Below are positions 33,477 to 41,670 of a stretch of 53,464 nt of DNA, in pieces. Location: NCBI RefSeq assembly GCF_000293865.2, contig NZ_ALKN02000016.1, forward strand, positions 1 to 53,464, in the 5' to 3' direction. Within the stretch, counting starts at the first letter, position 1; every line of letters starts with the position of its first letter. The notes beneath the pieces were generated by a model, which saw only the letters and a list, made by a program, of their open reading frames with translations, did not search any database and had not been told where the DNA came from. The DNA is from Limnohabitans sp. Rim28. GTDB lineage: Bacteria; Pseudomonadota; Gammaproteobacteria; Burkholderiales; Burkholderiaceae_C. The position numbers and the translations under genes are program-made.

Positions 33477-33752
33477 ATGGCACGCACCGTTCAATGCATC
33501 AAACTCGGCAAAGAAGCAGAGGGTCTGGATTTTCCGCCCTACCCCGGCGATTTGGGCAAGCGCATTTGGGAGGGCGTGAGCAAGCAAGCCTGGGGCGATT
33601 GGCTCAAGCACCAGACCATGCTGGTGAACGAAAACCGCCTGAACCTGGCCGATCTGCGTGCTCGCCAGTATCTTGCGCGCCAGATGGAAAACCACTTTTT
33701 CGGCGATGGAGCCGATGCGGCCCAAGGTTACGTGCCGCCTGCTGCCAGCTGA
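33477..33752 (+). CDS. yggX: Iron-trafficking / oxidative damage protection protein YggX
   Basis: This 91-residue cytoplasmic protein protects iron-sulfur clusters. The family pattern is clear: [40 protein letters not shown] and [14 protein letters not shown]. The conserved Cys is at residue 7. It is divergent from fpr, another redox gene, and 36 bases upstream of the MnmC-like gene in the same frame. Confidence 0.96.
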   Translation: MARTVQCIKLGKEAEGLDFPPYPGDLGKRIWEGVSKQAWGDWLKHQTMLVNENRLNLADLRARQYLARQMENHFFGDGADAAQGYVPPAAS

Positions 33753-33788
33753 CCGCTTGCCGGTCCTTCCTCATTTTTCCCTGAAGTT

Positions 33789-34961
33789 TTGAGCCGCCCC
33801 GCCGACCTTCGCCGGGCACTGGTCGTCGGTGCGGGCTTGTCGGGGTCTGCGGTGGCCTTCAGCTTGGCCCAGCGGGGCTGGGCGGTCACGGTGCTCGACC
33901 GGGCCTCAAGCCCTGGCGCAGGCGCTTCGGGCTTGCCCGTTGGCTTGGCTGCGCCCCACGTCTCGCCCGATGACCATGTGCTGTCACGCATCACGCGTGC
34001 GGGTGTTGAGGCCACATTGCACCGCGCCCAAGCACTGCTGAACACGGGCACCGACTGGGACTTGACGGGTGTTCTAGAGCACAACATGGCGGGCAAACGC
34101 CGCTTGCCTGCCGACGCTTCTGATCTACATAGCAGCCCGGCCAGCGCAGCCCAAATTGCTGCCGCAGGCTTACCTGCGGGGACTCCCGCGCTTTGGCACA
34201 GCCATGCGGGTTGGATTCGGCCCCGACAACTCGTGGCGGCGCAACTGCAAACGCCAGGTGTGCATGTGCGATGGGACCAAGATGTGCACGCCATCGAACG
34301 CCAAGCCGAACTGTGGTCCGTGACCGATGCCCAAGGCCGAACGCTGGCCCAATCCCGTTTTTTGGTGGTGGCCAGCGCCTTTGACAGTTTGGCTTTGCTG
34401 CGGCCCCTGCCTGGCTTTGCGGTGCCCCTCAACCCCTTGCGAGGACAGGTCAGTTACGGGCTGATGTCCGATTTAAAGACCGACTTGGGCGCCCAGCCCT
34501 CACCTGCATTACCGCCTTTTCCGGTCAACGGTCACGGCAGCTTCATCAGCGGTGTCCCCACGCCGGAAGGCCCGCTGGGCTGGTACATCGGGTCAACCTT
34601 TGAGCGCAACTGTGAGCAAGCCCCTGTTCGCACCGAAGACCACGCCGCCAACCAAGTGCGTTTGGCCACCCTGCTGCCCGACTTGGGCCAAGCCATGTCC
34701 GGGCAATTCGGGCCGAATCGTGTGATGGGATGGGCCGGTCTGCGCTGCACCTTGCCCAACCGCCTGCCTGCGGTAGGGCCGATTGACCCCCTGCGTCTGC
34801 CGGGCCTTTGGATCAGCGCTGGCATGGGTGCGCGCGGCATCAGCTTGGCCGTGCTCTGCGGCGAGCTCACGGCCACGTGGATGAGCCACGAACCCTTGCC
34901 ATTGCCACCGGCTTTGGTCAAACATTTGGCAGCGCAGCGCTACGCGACCTCAAAAATTTAA
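33789..34961 (+). CDS. FAD-dependent oxidoreductase, lone MnmC C-terminal-type domain
   Basis: This 390-residue protein matches the oxidase half of MnmC, which converts cmnm5(s2)U34 to nm5(s2)U34 in tRNA. The FAD fold is RRALVVGAGLSGSAVAFSLA; GASGLPVGLAAPHVS follows. The C-terminal pattern is GWAGLRCTLPNRLPAVGPID, then LWISAGMGARGISLAVLCGE. The methyltransferase half (MnmD) is absent here. TTG at 33789 is the only plausible start after the in-frame stop of yggX; it has no strong ribosome binding site. Another DadA-like amine oxidase is the alternative. Confidence 0.8.
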   Translation: MSRPADLRRALVVGAGLSGSAVAFSLAQRGWAVTVLDRASSPGAGASGLPVGLAAPHVSPDDHVLSRITRAGVEATLHRAQALLNTGTDWDLTGVLEHNMAGKRRLPADASDLHSSPASAAQIAAAGLPAGTPALWHSHAGWIRPRQLVAAQLQTPGVHVRWDQDVHAIERQAELWSVTDAQGRTLAQSRFLVVASAFDSLALLRPLPGFAVPLNPLRGQVSYGLMSDLKTDLGAQPSPALPPFPVNGHGSFISGVPTPEGPLGWYIGSTFERNCEQAPVRTEDHAANQVRLATLLPDLGQAMSGQFGPNRVMGWAGLRCTLPNRLPAVGPIDPLRLPGLWISAGMGARGISLAVLCGELTATWMSHEPLPLPPALVKHLAAQRYATSKI

Positions 34962-35037
34962 CAAAATCATCAAAAACAACTAGGATGAGCCTTTCCAACA
35001 CCCGTTGAGGTGATGGTTTCAACCAGGAGAGCCGCTC

Positions 35038-36651
35038 ATGGCCCGTCAATCCCTGTCTCGCTATTTGCCATGGCTAATGACAGCCCCACTGGCCTTGGTG
35101 GCTTGGCCCTTATCGCCTTGGGCCAGCGCAGCCTTCGCCGTGTTGTTTGTTTTGGGCTGGCTGGACTTCAGGCAAACCAAACAGGCCGTGCGCCGCAACT
35201 ATCCCCTCACAGGTCGCCTGCGTTACGCACTGGAATACATCCGGCCCGAGTTGCGACAGTATTTTTTGGAAAACGATGAGGAAAAGCTCCCGTTTTCGCG
35301 CAACCAAAGGGCCATGGTGTACGCCCGCTCCAAAGTCGAAAATGACAAACGCGGTTTTGGCAGCATCAAAGACATGTACAGCCCAGGCACCGAGTGGATT
35401 GCCCATTCTTTGCAACCCCTGCAACCCGACCCGGCCACATTCAGGGTGAGGGTGGGCGAAGGCCAATGTACGCAAGCCTACGATTTGTCACTGTTCAACA
35501 TCTCGGGCATGAGCTTTGGGGCTTTATCGCCCAACGCCGTGAAAGCCTTGAACCGGGGCGCCGCCTTGGGCGGCTTTGCCCACGACACGGGCGAAGGCAG
35601 CATCTCTCGCCACCACCGCGAACACGGCGGTGACCTGATCTGGCAAATCGCTTCGGGTTACTTTGGATGTCGCACGCCCGACGGCCACTTTGACCCCGAT
35701 CGCTTTGTGCAGCAGGCCCAATCGCCGCAGGTCAAGATGATCGAAGTCAAGCTGTCTCAAGGGGCCAAGCCCGGCCACGGCGGCGTGCTGCCCAAGGCCA
35801 AAGTGAGCCCAGAGATTGCAGAGGCCCGAGGTGTGCCCATGGGCCAAGACTGCGTCTCGCCGGCCCGCCACTCGGCCTTCTCCACCCCCATCGAACTGTT
35901 GAATTTCGTGACCCAATTGCGCCAGTTGTCTGGCGGCAAGCCGGTGGGCATCAAGCTCTGCGTGGGCCACCCGGCTGAATGGTTTTCCATCGTCAAAGCC
36001 ATGCTGGCCACGGGCCAAACACCCGACTTCGTTGTGGTCGATGGGGCTGAAGGCGGCACCGGCGCGGCCCCCATTGAGTTTGCCGACCATGTGGGCATGC
36101 CGCTGCGCGACGGCCTGCGCTTGGTGCACAACAGTTTGGTGGGCGCGGGTCTGAGGGAGCGCATCAAGATTGGTGCTTCGGGCAAAGTGATCTCGGCCTT
36201 TGACATCGCACGCTGCTTGGCGCTGGGGGCCGATTGGTGCAATTCGGCGCGGGGCTTCATGTTTGCGCTGGGCTGCATCCAATCACGCAGCTGCCATACC
36301 GACCACTGCCCCACGGGCGTCGCCACGCAAGACCCGGTGCGCCAACGCGCCATCGTGGTGACAGACAAGGCAGAACGGGTGTTTTATTTCCACGCCAACA
36401 CGCTGCATGCGCTGGCAGACTTGGTGGGCGCTGCGGGTTTAAAACGACCCGGCGACATCACGCCGCACCACCTGATGGTGCGACACGCCCATGGCAACGC
36501 GAAATCGCTGGCTGCCAGCATTGAGACGCTGGAGGCCGGCGCGTTGTTGTCGTCCGAAAACACCGACAACGCAGCCGACACATTGCCCAACCTTTTCGCC
36601 GAGTTTTGGCCCAGCAGTTCAGCCCATCACTGGGGCGTGTCTCCCGCCTGA
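35038..36651 (+). CDS. FMN-binding glutamate synthase family protein
   Basis: This 537-residue protein has two N-terminal membrane helices (about 10-45; PLALVAWPLSPWASAAFAVL) and then the glutamate-synthase-like TIM barrel. Barrel landmarks are NISGMSFGALSPNAVKALNR, GGFAHDTGEGSISRHHREHG, KPGHGGVLPKAKVSPEIAEA and VVVDGAEGGTGAAPIEFADH. The iron-sulfur cysteines are CIQSRSCHTDHCPTGVA. It lacks the glutaminase domain of true GltB, and no gltD is next to it. The physiological reaction is unknown. AGGAGA at 35026-35031 marks the start. Confidence 0.9.
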   Translation: MARQSLSRYLPWLMTAPLALVAWPLSPWASAAFAVLFVLGWLDFRQTKQAVRRNYPLTGRLRYALEYIRPELRQYFLENDEEKLPFSRNQRAMVYARSKVENDKRGFGSIKDMYSPGTEWIAHSLQPLQPDPATFRVRVGEGQCTQAYDLSLFNISGMSFGALSPNAVKALNRGAALGGFAHDTGEGSISRHHREHGGDLIWQIASGYFGCRTPDGHFDPDRFVQQAQSPQVKMIEVKLSQGAKPGHGGVLPKAKVSPEIAEARGVPMGQDCVSPARHSAFSTPIELLNFVTQLRQLSGGKPVGIKLCVGHPAEWFSIVKAMLATGQTPDFVVVDGAEGGTGAAPIEFADHVGMPLRDGLRLVHNSLVGAGLRERIKIGASGKVISAFDIARCLALGADWCNSARGFMFALGCIQSRSCHTDHCPTGVATQDPVRQRAIVVTDKAERVFYFHANTLHALADLVGAAGLKRPGDITPHHLMVRHAHGNAKSLAASIETLEAGALLSSENTDNAADTLPNLFAEFWPSSSAHHWGVSPA

Positions 36652-36655
36652 GGAT

Positions 36656-37855
36656 TTACTTCATGGCTTCAGCAGGTCGGCGCGAACGCACGTAAGCGTC
36701 TGTGGGCAAGTGGTTTTTGCCATCGGCATAACGCCACTGCACCATGGTGCCCTTGCCACCCCGCAAATCGAGCTTGCCCACATAAGCCCCCATGGTGGAC
36801 TGCTGGTCAATCGCGCGGAATTCAGCCGGTCCAAACGGTGTGCTGAACTTCAGGCCCCGCATGGCGATGACCAATTTTTCGTTGTCCACGCTGCCCGCTT
36901 TTTTGATGCCTGCAAAAATGGACTGCATGGTGGCGTAGCCCACCACCGAGCCGAGTTTGGGGTTTTCGCCAAACTTGCGGTAGTAGTTGGCCGCAAAGCT
37001 GGCGTGTTCCCGGCTGTCAATTTGGTCCCAAGGGTAGCCGGTCACGATCCAGCCTTTGGGGGTTTCGTCTTTCAGCACTTCCAGGTACTCGGGCTCGCCC
37101 GACAGCATGGACACCACGGGTGTCTTGGGGAAGATGTTGCGCTGGTTGCCTTCGCGCACCAGTTTGGCCAAGTCGGCGCCAAAGGTCACGTTGAAAACCG
37201 CATCGGGCTTGGCGGCCATGGTGGCGGTCAAGGTGCTGCCCGCGTCGATCTTGCCCAGCGCTGGCCATTGCTCGCTCACAAACTCGACGTCAGGGCGCTT
37301 GGCTTTGAGCAGCTCCTTGAAGCTGGCCACCGAGCTTTGGCCATACTCGTAATTGGGCGCGATCGTGGCCCAACGCTTGGCGGGCATCTTGGCCGCTTCC
37401 TCGACCAACATGGACGCTTGCATGTAGGTGCTGGCCCTCAGGCGAAAGGTGTAGCGGTTGCCTTTTTCCCAAACGATGGCATCGGTCAAAGGCTCGCTGG
37501 CGATGAACAAGCGCTTGTTTTTGACCGCATGGTCGGCCAAGGCCAAACCCACATTTGACAAAAAGCCACCCGCCAAAATGTCCACTTTTTCCTTGGACGT
37601 GAGCTCGATCGCGTGACGCAAGGCTTCGTCGGGTTTGCCGGCATCGTCACGGGCGATCACTTCGACCTTGCGACCCAACAAGCCGCCCTGCGCGTTGATT
37701 TCCTCGACCGCCAGCTGCCAGCCTTGCCGATAGGGCTGGGTGAACTGGGGCATGGACGAGTAACTGTTGATTTCACCAATCTTGATGGGTGTTTGGGCCA
37801 CAACGGGCGCAGCAGCGGCGGCGAACAACAAACCGACGGCAATGAGGCGATTCAT
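36656..37855 (-). CDS. ABC transporter substrate-binding protein, LivK-like (second)
   Basis: This 399-residue periplasmic protein has a signal peptide (MNRLIAVGLLFAAAAAPVVA) and a type I binding fold (IKIGEINSYSSMPQFTQPYR, LTSKEKVDILAGGFLSNVGL, EYGQSSVASFKELLKAKRP). It stands alone, with no permease or ATPase gene beside it, and may share the transporter of another locus. The start is ATG 37855; the frame extends further upstream into the aminotransferase region but without a plausible N-terminus. The substrate is unknown. Confidence 0.9.
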   Translation of the reverse strand: MNRLIAVGLLFAAAAAPVVAQTPIKIGEINSYSSMPQFTQPYRQGWQLAVEEINAQGGLLGRKVEVIARDDAGKPDEALRHAIELTSKEKVDILAGGFLSNVGLALADHAVKNKRLFIASEPLTDAIVWEKGNRYTFRLRASTYMQASMLVEEAAKMPAKRWATIAPNYEYGQSSVASFKELLKAKRPDVEFVSEQWPALGKIDAGSTLTATMAAKPDAVFNVTFGADLAKLVREGNQRNIFPKTPVVSMLSGEPEYLEVLKDETPKGWIVTGYPWDQIDSREHASFAANYYRKFGENPKLGSVVGYATMQSIFAGIKKAGSVDNEKLVIAMRGLKFSTPFGPAEFRAIDQQSTMGAYVGKLDLRGGKGTMVQWRYADGKNHLPTDAYVRSRRPAEAMK

Positions 37856-37955
37856 GGGGGTTTCCAAGGCTGAAAAGCAAAAGAGGTGACTGTACCAGCG
37901 CCCCAAAAACTTGTCGCTTGGGGGACATAAGCCCCCATGTTGGACCATGGCCCCT

Positions 37956-39152
37956 TTATCGGATGGCTTGATGCTTGGCCAACCAAGTCGCCAAGCGCTC
38001 CACACCCTGCTGCAAACGCGCCAAGTCTTTGGACGCGAAGCACCAGCGCAGCCAACCTGCGGCTTCGGGCGCAAAGGCCTCGCCGGGGGCCAGGCCCAGC
38101 CCGGCTTCGGCCACCAGGCGTTTGGCCGTGACAACCGCATCGGGATGCCCGTCGAGTTTGAAAAACGCGTACATGCCGCCTTTGGCGGGGGCCACTTGCA
38201 CCCCCGGCACCGCTTGCAGCAAGGGCACCAGGGTGTCGCGGCAGGCTTTGAGGTGGGCCACCACGCGGGGTGTGATGTCGGCGGTGTTTTGCAAAGCCAC
38301 CACCCCTGCCTTTTGAGTGAACACCGAAGCACAAGAGGTGTTGAACTCGATCAGCTTGCCCATGTGCGGCGTCATGGCGGCGGGCATGACCAGCCAACCC
38401 AAGCGCCAGCCGGTCATCAAAAAGCTCTTGGAAAAGCTGTGCACCACCACCAGGCGGTCATCGGGTTCGGCCACATCCAAAAACGACGGGGCGCAGCCGT
38501 TGGCGGTGTCGGTTTCGTAATAGAGGCGCTCGTACACCTCGTCGGCCAGCACCCAGGTGCCGGTGCTGCGGCAGTGCGCCAAGATCTCGGCCTGCTCGGC
38601 GCGGCTGAGTGTCCAGCCCGTGGGGTTGTTGGGCGAATTGACGATCAGCATCCGCGTGGCGGGTGTGATGGTGGCTTTGAGGGCCGCCATGTCGAGCTGC
38701 CACTGACCGTTCACCGGGCGCAGCGACACGCATTTCAAACGAGCGCCCATCACCAAGGCCTGCGCCGTGAGGTTGGGCCACACGGGTGTCACGGCAAGCA
38801 CTTCGTCGCCCGCGTCGATCAGGGCTTGCGCGGCCAGCATCAGCGCATTCACGCCGCCCGAGGTGATGGCCAAACGGTCCACCCCAACAGGGCCATGCAG
38901 GGCCGACATGTAAGCGGACACCGCCTGACGCAACTCGGGCAGGCCCAGGTTGTGTGAATAAAAAGTCTCGCCCTTTTGCAGCGAATCGATGGCGGCTTGG
39001 CGCACGATGTCGGGCGTCACTTCATCAGACTCGCCAAACCAAAAGGCCAACACATCGGGGCGGCCCATGCCCGCGTTGGCAACTTCACGGATGCGGGATT
39101 CTTCCAGATCCATGACGGCCTGGCGCATGAAAGGGGCGGTGTTTTTGTTCAT
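37956..39152 (-). CDS. PLP-dependent aminotransferase, class I/II
   Basis: This 398-residue fold-type I aminotransferase has the PLP lysine in HSFSKSFLMTGWRLGWLVMP. The usual NSPNNPTGWTLSRAEQAEIL and ADEVYERLYYE supply the Asn and Asp/Tyr contacts. The N-terminal FWFGESDEVTPDIVRQAA is typical of aspartate/aromatic-type enzymes. The substrate cannot be fixed from sequence. It is transcribed towards the binding-protein gene with a 100-base gap, so they may be co-expressed. Confidence 0.9.
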   Translation of the reverse strand: MNKNTAPFMRQAVMDLEESRIREVANAGMGRPDVLAFWFGESDEVTPDIVRQAAIDSLQKGETFYSHNLGLPELRQAVSAYMSALHGPVGVDRLAITSGGVNALMLAAQALIDAGDEVLAVTPVWPNLTAQALVMGARLKCVSLRPVNGQWQLDMAALKATITPATRMLIVNSPNNPTGWTLSRAEQAEILAHCRSTGTWVLADEVYERLYYETDTANGCAPSFLDVAEPDDRLVVVHSFSKSFLMTGWRLGWLVMPAAMTPHMGKLIEFNTSCASVFTQKAGVVALQNTADITPRVVAHLKACRDTLVPLLQAVPGVQVAPAKGGMYAFFKLDGHPDAVVTAKRLVAEAGLGLAPGEAFAPEAAGWLRWCFASKDLARLQQGVERLATWLAKHQAIR

Positions 39153-39286
39153 GCCAGCATCCTAATGCTTGACGCGTTCTCAACGCGTCACCTCTTGCAC
39201 AAGATTTCACCTGGATGAGGCAGGTGATTGCAGATGTGCCGGGCTTGCCTATGATGGACAACACCATAAAAGACAGGGAGAACGCC

Positions 39287-39562
39287 ATGAAGACTCGGCA
39301 TTTCGCGTCGACGCTCGCCAGCGTGGGTTGGGGGCTGGGCTTGCTGGCGGCTGTGCCCGCCAGTGGGGCCACAGACCACTTCACCGCCGTGACCGCCGCG
39401 GACAAACCGGCCAAAAAAACCAAACAGGCCAAACAGACCAAAGCCCCCAAGCCGCCCACCGACAAAGGCTCGGCAGAAAGCAAGTCGGATCGCGACAAAC
39501 GCCTGATTCGCGAATGCCGAGGCCGACCCAATGCCGGGGCCTGCGAAGGCTACGCCAGCTGA
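39287..39562 (+). CDS. Small secreted Lys-rich protein with C-terminal cysteine pair
   Basis: The 91-residue product starts at ATG 39287 after GGGAG (39276-39280). A signal peptide is likely (ending PASGA or nearby). The middle is Lys/Ala/Pro-rich (KPAKKTKQAKQTKAPKPP). The end has RECRGRPNAGACEGYAS with two Cys eight residues apart. No function is known; it is convergent with recD. Confidence 0.65.
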   Translation: MKTRHFASTLASVGWGLGLLAAVPASGATDHFTAVTAADKPAKKTKQAKQTKAPKPPTDKGSAESKSDRDKRLIRECRGRPNAGACEGYAS

Positions 39563-39573
39563 GTGATGGGGGC

Positions 39574-41670
39574 TCAGGCCTTCACCGGCGACGCAGCCCA
39601 CCTGTGCGCCAAACCACTGGCCCGCACGCTGGGGCGGTGGATGGCCGCTTCAAGCAAACCGGCTTCGGCTTCGACCAAGGTGAAATGCTCGCGTGCCCGG
39701 GTGATGCCGGTGTAGACCAGCTCGCGGCTGAGCACCTCGGCGCCGCCCGGGGGCAACACCAGTGCGGTGTGCTCGAACTCCGAACCCTGGCTTTTGTGCA
39801 CCGTCATGACAAACGCGGTGTCAGCCTGAGCCAAGCGCATGACGCTCACCGAGCGCAGGGCTTCACCGTCCAAAAACCAGACCTTGGGCTTGCCTTCGGT
39901 ATTGGGCAACACCACGCCCACATCGCCATTGAAGACACCCAACTGGGCGTCGTTGCGCGTGACCATGACGGGCCGCCCCACGTACCACTCGCCCTGGATG
40001 CGCAGCAAGCCCGCATCGGCCAGGGCTTTTTGCACCGCCGCATTCAGCGCCTGCGTGCCCCAGTCGCCCTGGTGCACCGCACACAAAATGCGAAAACGCT
40101 CGAAGGCTTTGAGCACGCTGCACACCCATTGGGCGTGGCTTTCGCTGGACACCTCAGCGCCCTGCACTGCCGGGCCAGTTTGCAAAAGGCGCAGGTAATC
40201 GGCATGCGAAGGCTTGCCCGCTGCGCCCAGCGCCAAGGCGCAAATGGCTTGGGGGCTGCTCGGCTGGAGTGCCAACACCGGCGAGGCGACCGCGTTGTCT
40301 GAGCCACCCAAACAGGCCCGCGCTGTCGCCGAGTCGCCCCGGTTCACCGCCAGGGCCAGCTGGCCAATGGCGCCCTTGAAGCGGCGGCTTTGGCGCAGCA
40401 TCACGGTTTGCTGGGCCAGCACGGGGGCCGGATCGGGCACCACCCATTCCGATGCCAGGGTCTGACCGGCTGCGTGCAGAACAAACTGCGCCGTGGCCGC
40501 GCTGTAGCGGCCCGCTGCCGCGTCTTGGCACAGGTCGCCCAGCACCGCACCCGCTTCCACCGAGGCCAGTTGGTCTTTGTCGCCCAACAGCACCAAGCGT
40601 GCCGTGGGCGGCAAGGCCTGCAGCAGCGCGTCCATCATTTCCAGATGCACCATCGAGGCCTCGTCCACGATCAGCACATCCACATCGAGCGGGTTGGCCG
40701 CATGGTGGCGAAACTGGCGTGTGTCGGGCCGCGCCCCCAGCAGCGAATGCAGCGTGCGTGCCGGGCCCATGCGGGCGATCAGCGCGTTCAAATCCAAGCC
40801 CGCATCGGCAGGCACGGGCAGCCGAGTGAGCGCATCGTCGATCGATTGCTTCAGGCGCGCCGCCGCCTTGCCTGTGGGCGCGGCCAGCGCCACGCGCAGC
40901 GGGCTGCCATCGGGGTGCAGCGCCAGCAACAGCGCCAGAAAGCGGGCAGCGGTGTAGGTCTTACCGGTGCCGGGCCCACCGGTGATGACCGACAGCCGCG
41001 CCCGCAGCGCCACGGCGCAGGCCACCTTTTGCCAGTCGGTGGCGGCAGGCTCTTCGGGCTTGGATGCAAAGAAGCGGTCCAGCCATGCGCGTGCCTCTGC
41101 TTCGTGCACGGTCAGAGGCTCGCTGGCACGCTGCAACAGGCTTTGGCCCACGCGCTGCTCGTAGCCCGCATAACGGCGCAGGGACAAGAGCGGCACATCG
41201 TCAGGGCCGCCCAGCACCAGCGGCTGGCCTTGGTCGGGGGCATCCGCCAGGCGCACACCCACGCTGGGTGAGTGGGCTTGCAAAGCCTGCCGCCAATCGG
41301 CCAGCGTGGCGGGCAGGTGCGCCCACAAGGCCTTCAGGCCCTGCGCACCGTCCACCGCCGCCGCAGGCCAGCCCAGCAGCGCCAAGGGCAGTTGACACAA
41401 CTCGGCCACGGACAAGCAGGTGTGGCCGCGCCCTTCCATGTGGGCGAGCACGGCGGCTGCCACCAGCAGCGCGGGGCTGGCGTGGGCATCGAGGCGCAGC
41501 ACTTGCGCCGCGAAAGCGCTGTCGATGTGGCGCAGCAGGCCTTGCCCCGTCCACAGGTTCAGCCATTGCAAAGTTTGCACAGCGCTCAGGCCTTGGGCAG
41601 GCAGGTCGCTCAGCCAATCCATTTGCGCAGAAGACACGGGCGCGGTGCGTGAGGGCTTTTTCAAACTCAT
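39574..41670 (-). CDS. recD: Exodeoxyribonuclease V alpha subunit RecD
   Basis: RecD is the fast 5'-to-3' helicase of RecBCD. The 698-residue protein has Walker A ITGGPGTGKTYTAARFLALL (near residue 230), Walker B-like VDVLIVDEASMVHLEMMDAL, and motif VI FVMTVHKSQGSEFEHTALVL. The start is ATG 41670, which shares its A with the recB stop (TGATG), so translation is coupled. It is the last gene of the minus-strand operon. Confidence 0.95.
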   Translation of the reverse strand: MSLKKPSRTAPVSSAQMDWLSDLPAQGLSAVQTLQWLNLWTGQGLLRHIDSAFAAQVLRLDAHASPALLVAAAVLAHMEGRGHTCLSVAELCQLPLALLGWPAAAVDGAQGLKALWAHLPATLADWRQALQAHSPSVGVRLADAPDQGQPLVLGGPDDVPLLSLRRYAGYEQRVGQSLLQRASEPLTVHEAEARAWLDRFFASKPEEPAATDWQKVACAVALRARLSVITGGPGTGKTYTAARFLALLLALHPDGSPLRVALAAPTGKAAARLKQSIDDALTRLPVPADAGLDLNALIARMGPARTLHSLLGARPDTRQFRHHAANPLDVDVLIVDEASMVHLEMMDALLQALPPTARLVLLGDKDQLASVEAGAVLGDLCQDAAAGRYSAATAQFVLHAAGQTLASEWVVPDPAPVLAQQTVMLRQSRRFKGAIGQLALAVNRGDSATARACLGGSDNAVASPVLALQPSSPQAICALALGAAGKPSHADYLRLLQTGPAVQGAEVSSESHAQWVCSVLKAFERFRILCAVHQGDWGTQALNAAVQKALADAGLLRIQGEWYVGRPVMVTRNDAQLGVFNGDVGVVLPNTEGKPKVWFLDGEALRSVSVMRLAQADTAFVMTVHKSQGSEFEHTALVLPPGGAEVLSRELVYTGITRAREHFTLVEAEAGLLEAAIHRPSVRASGLAHRWAASPVKA

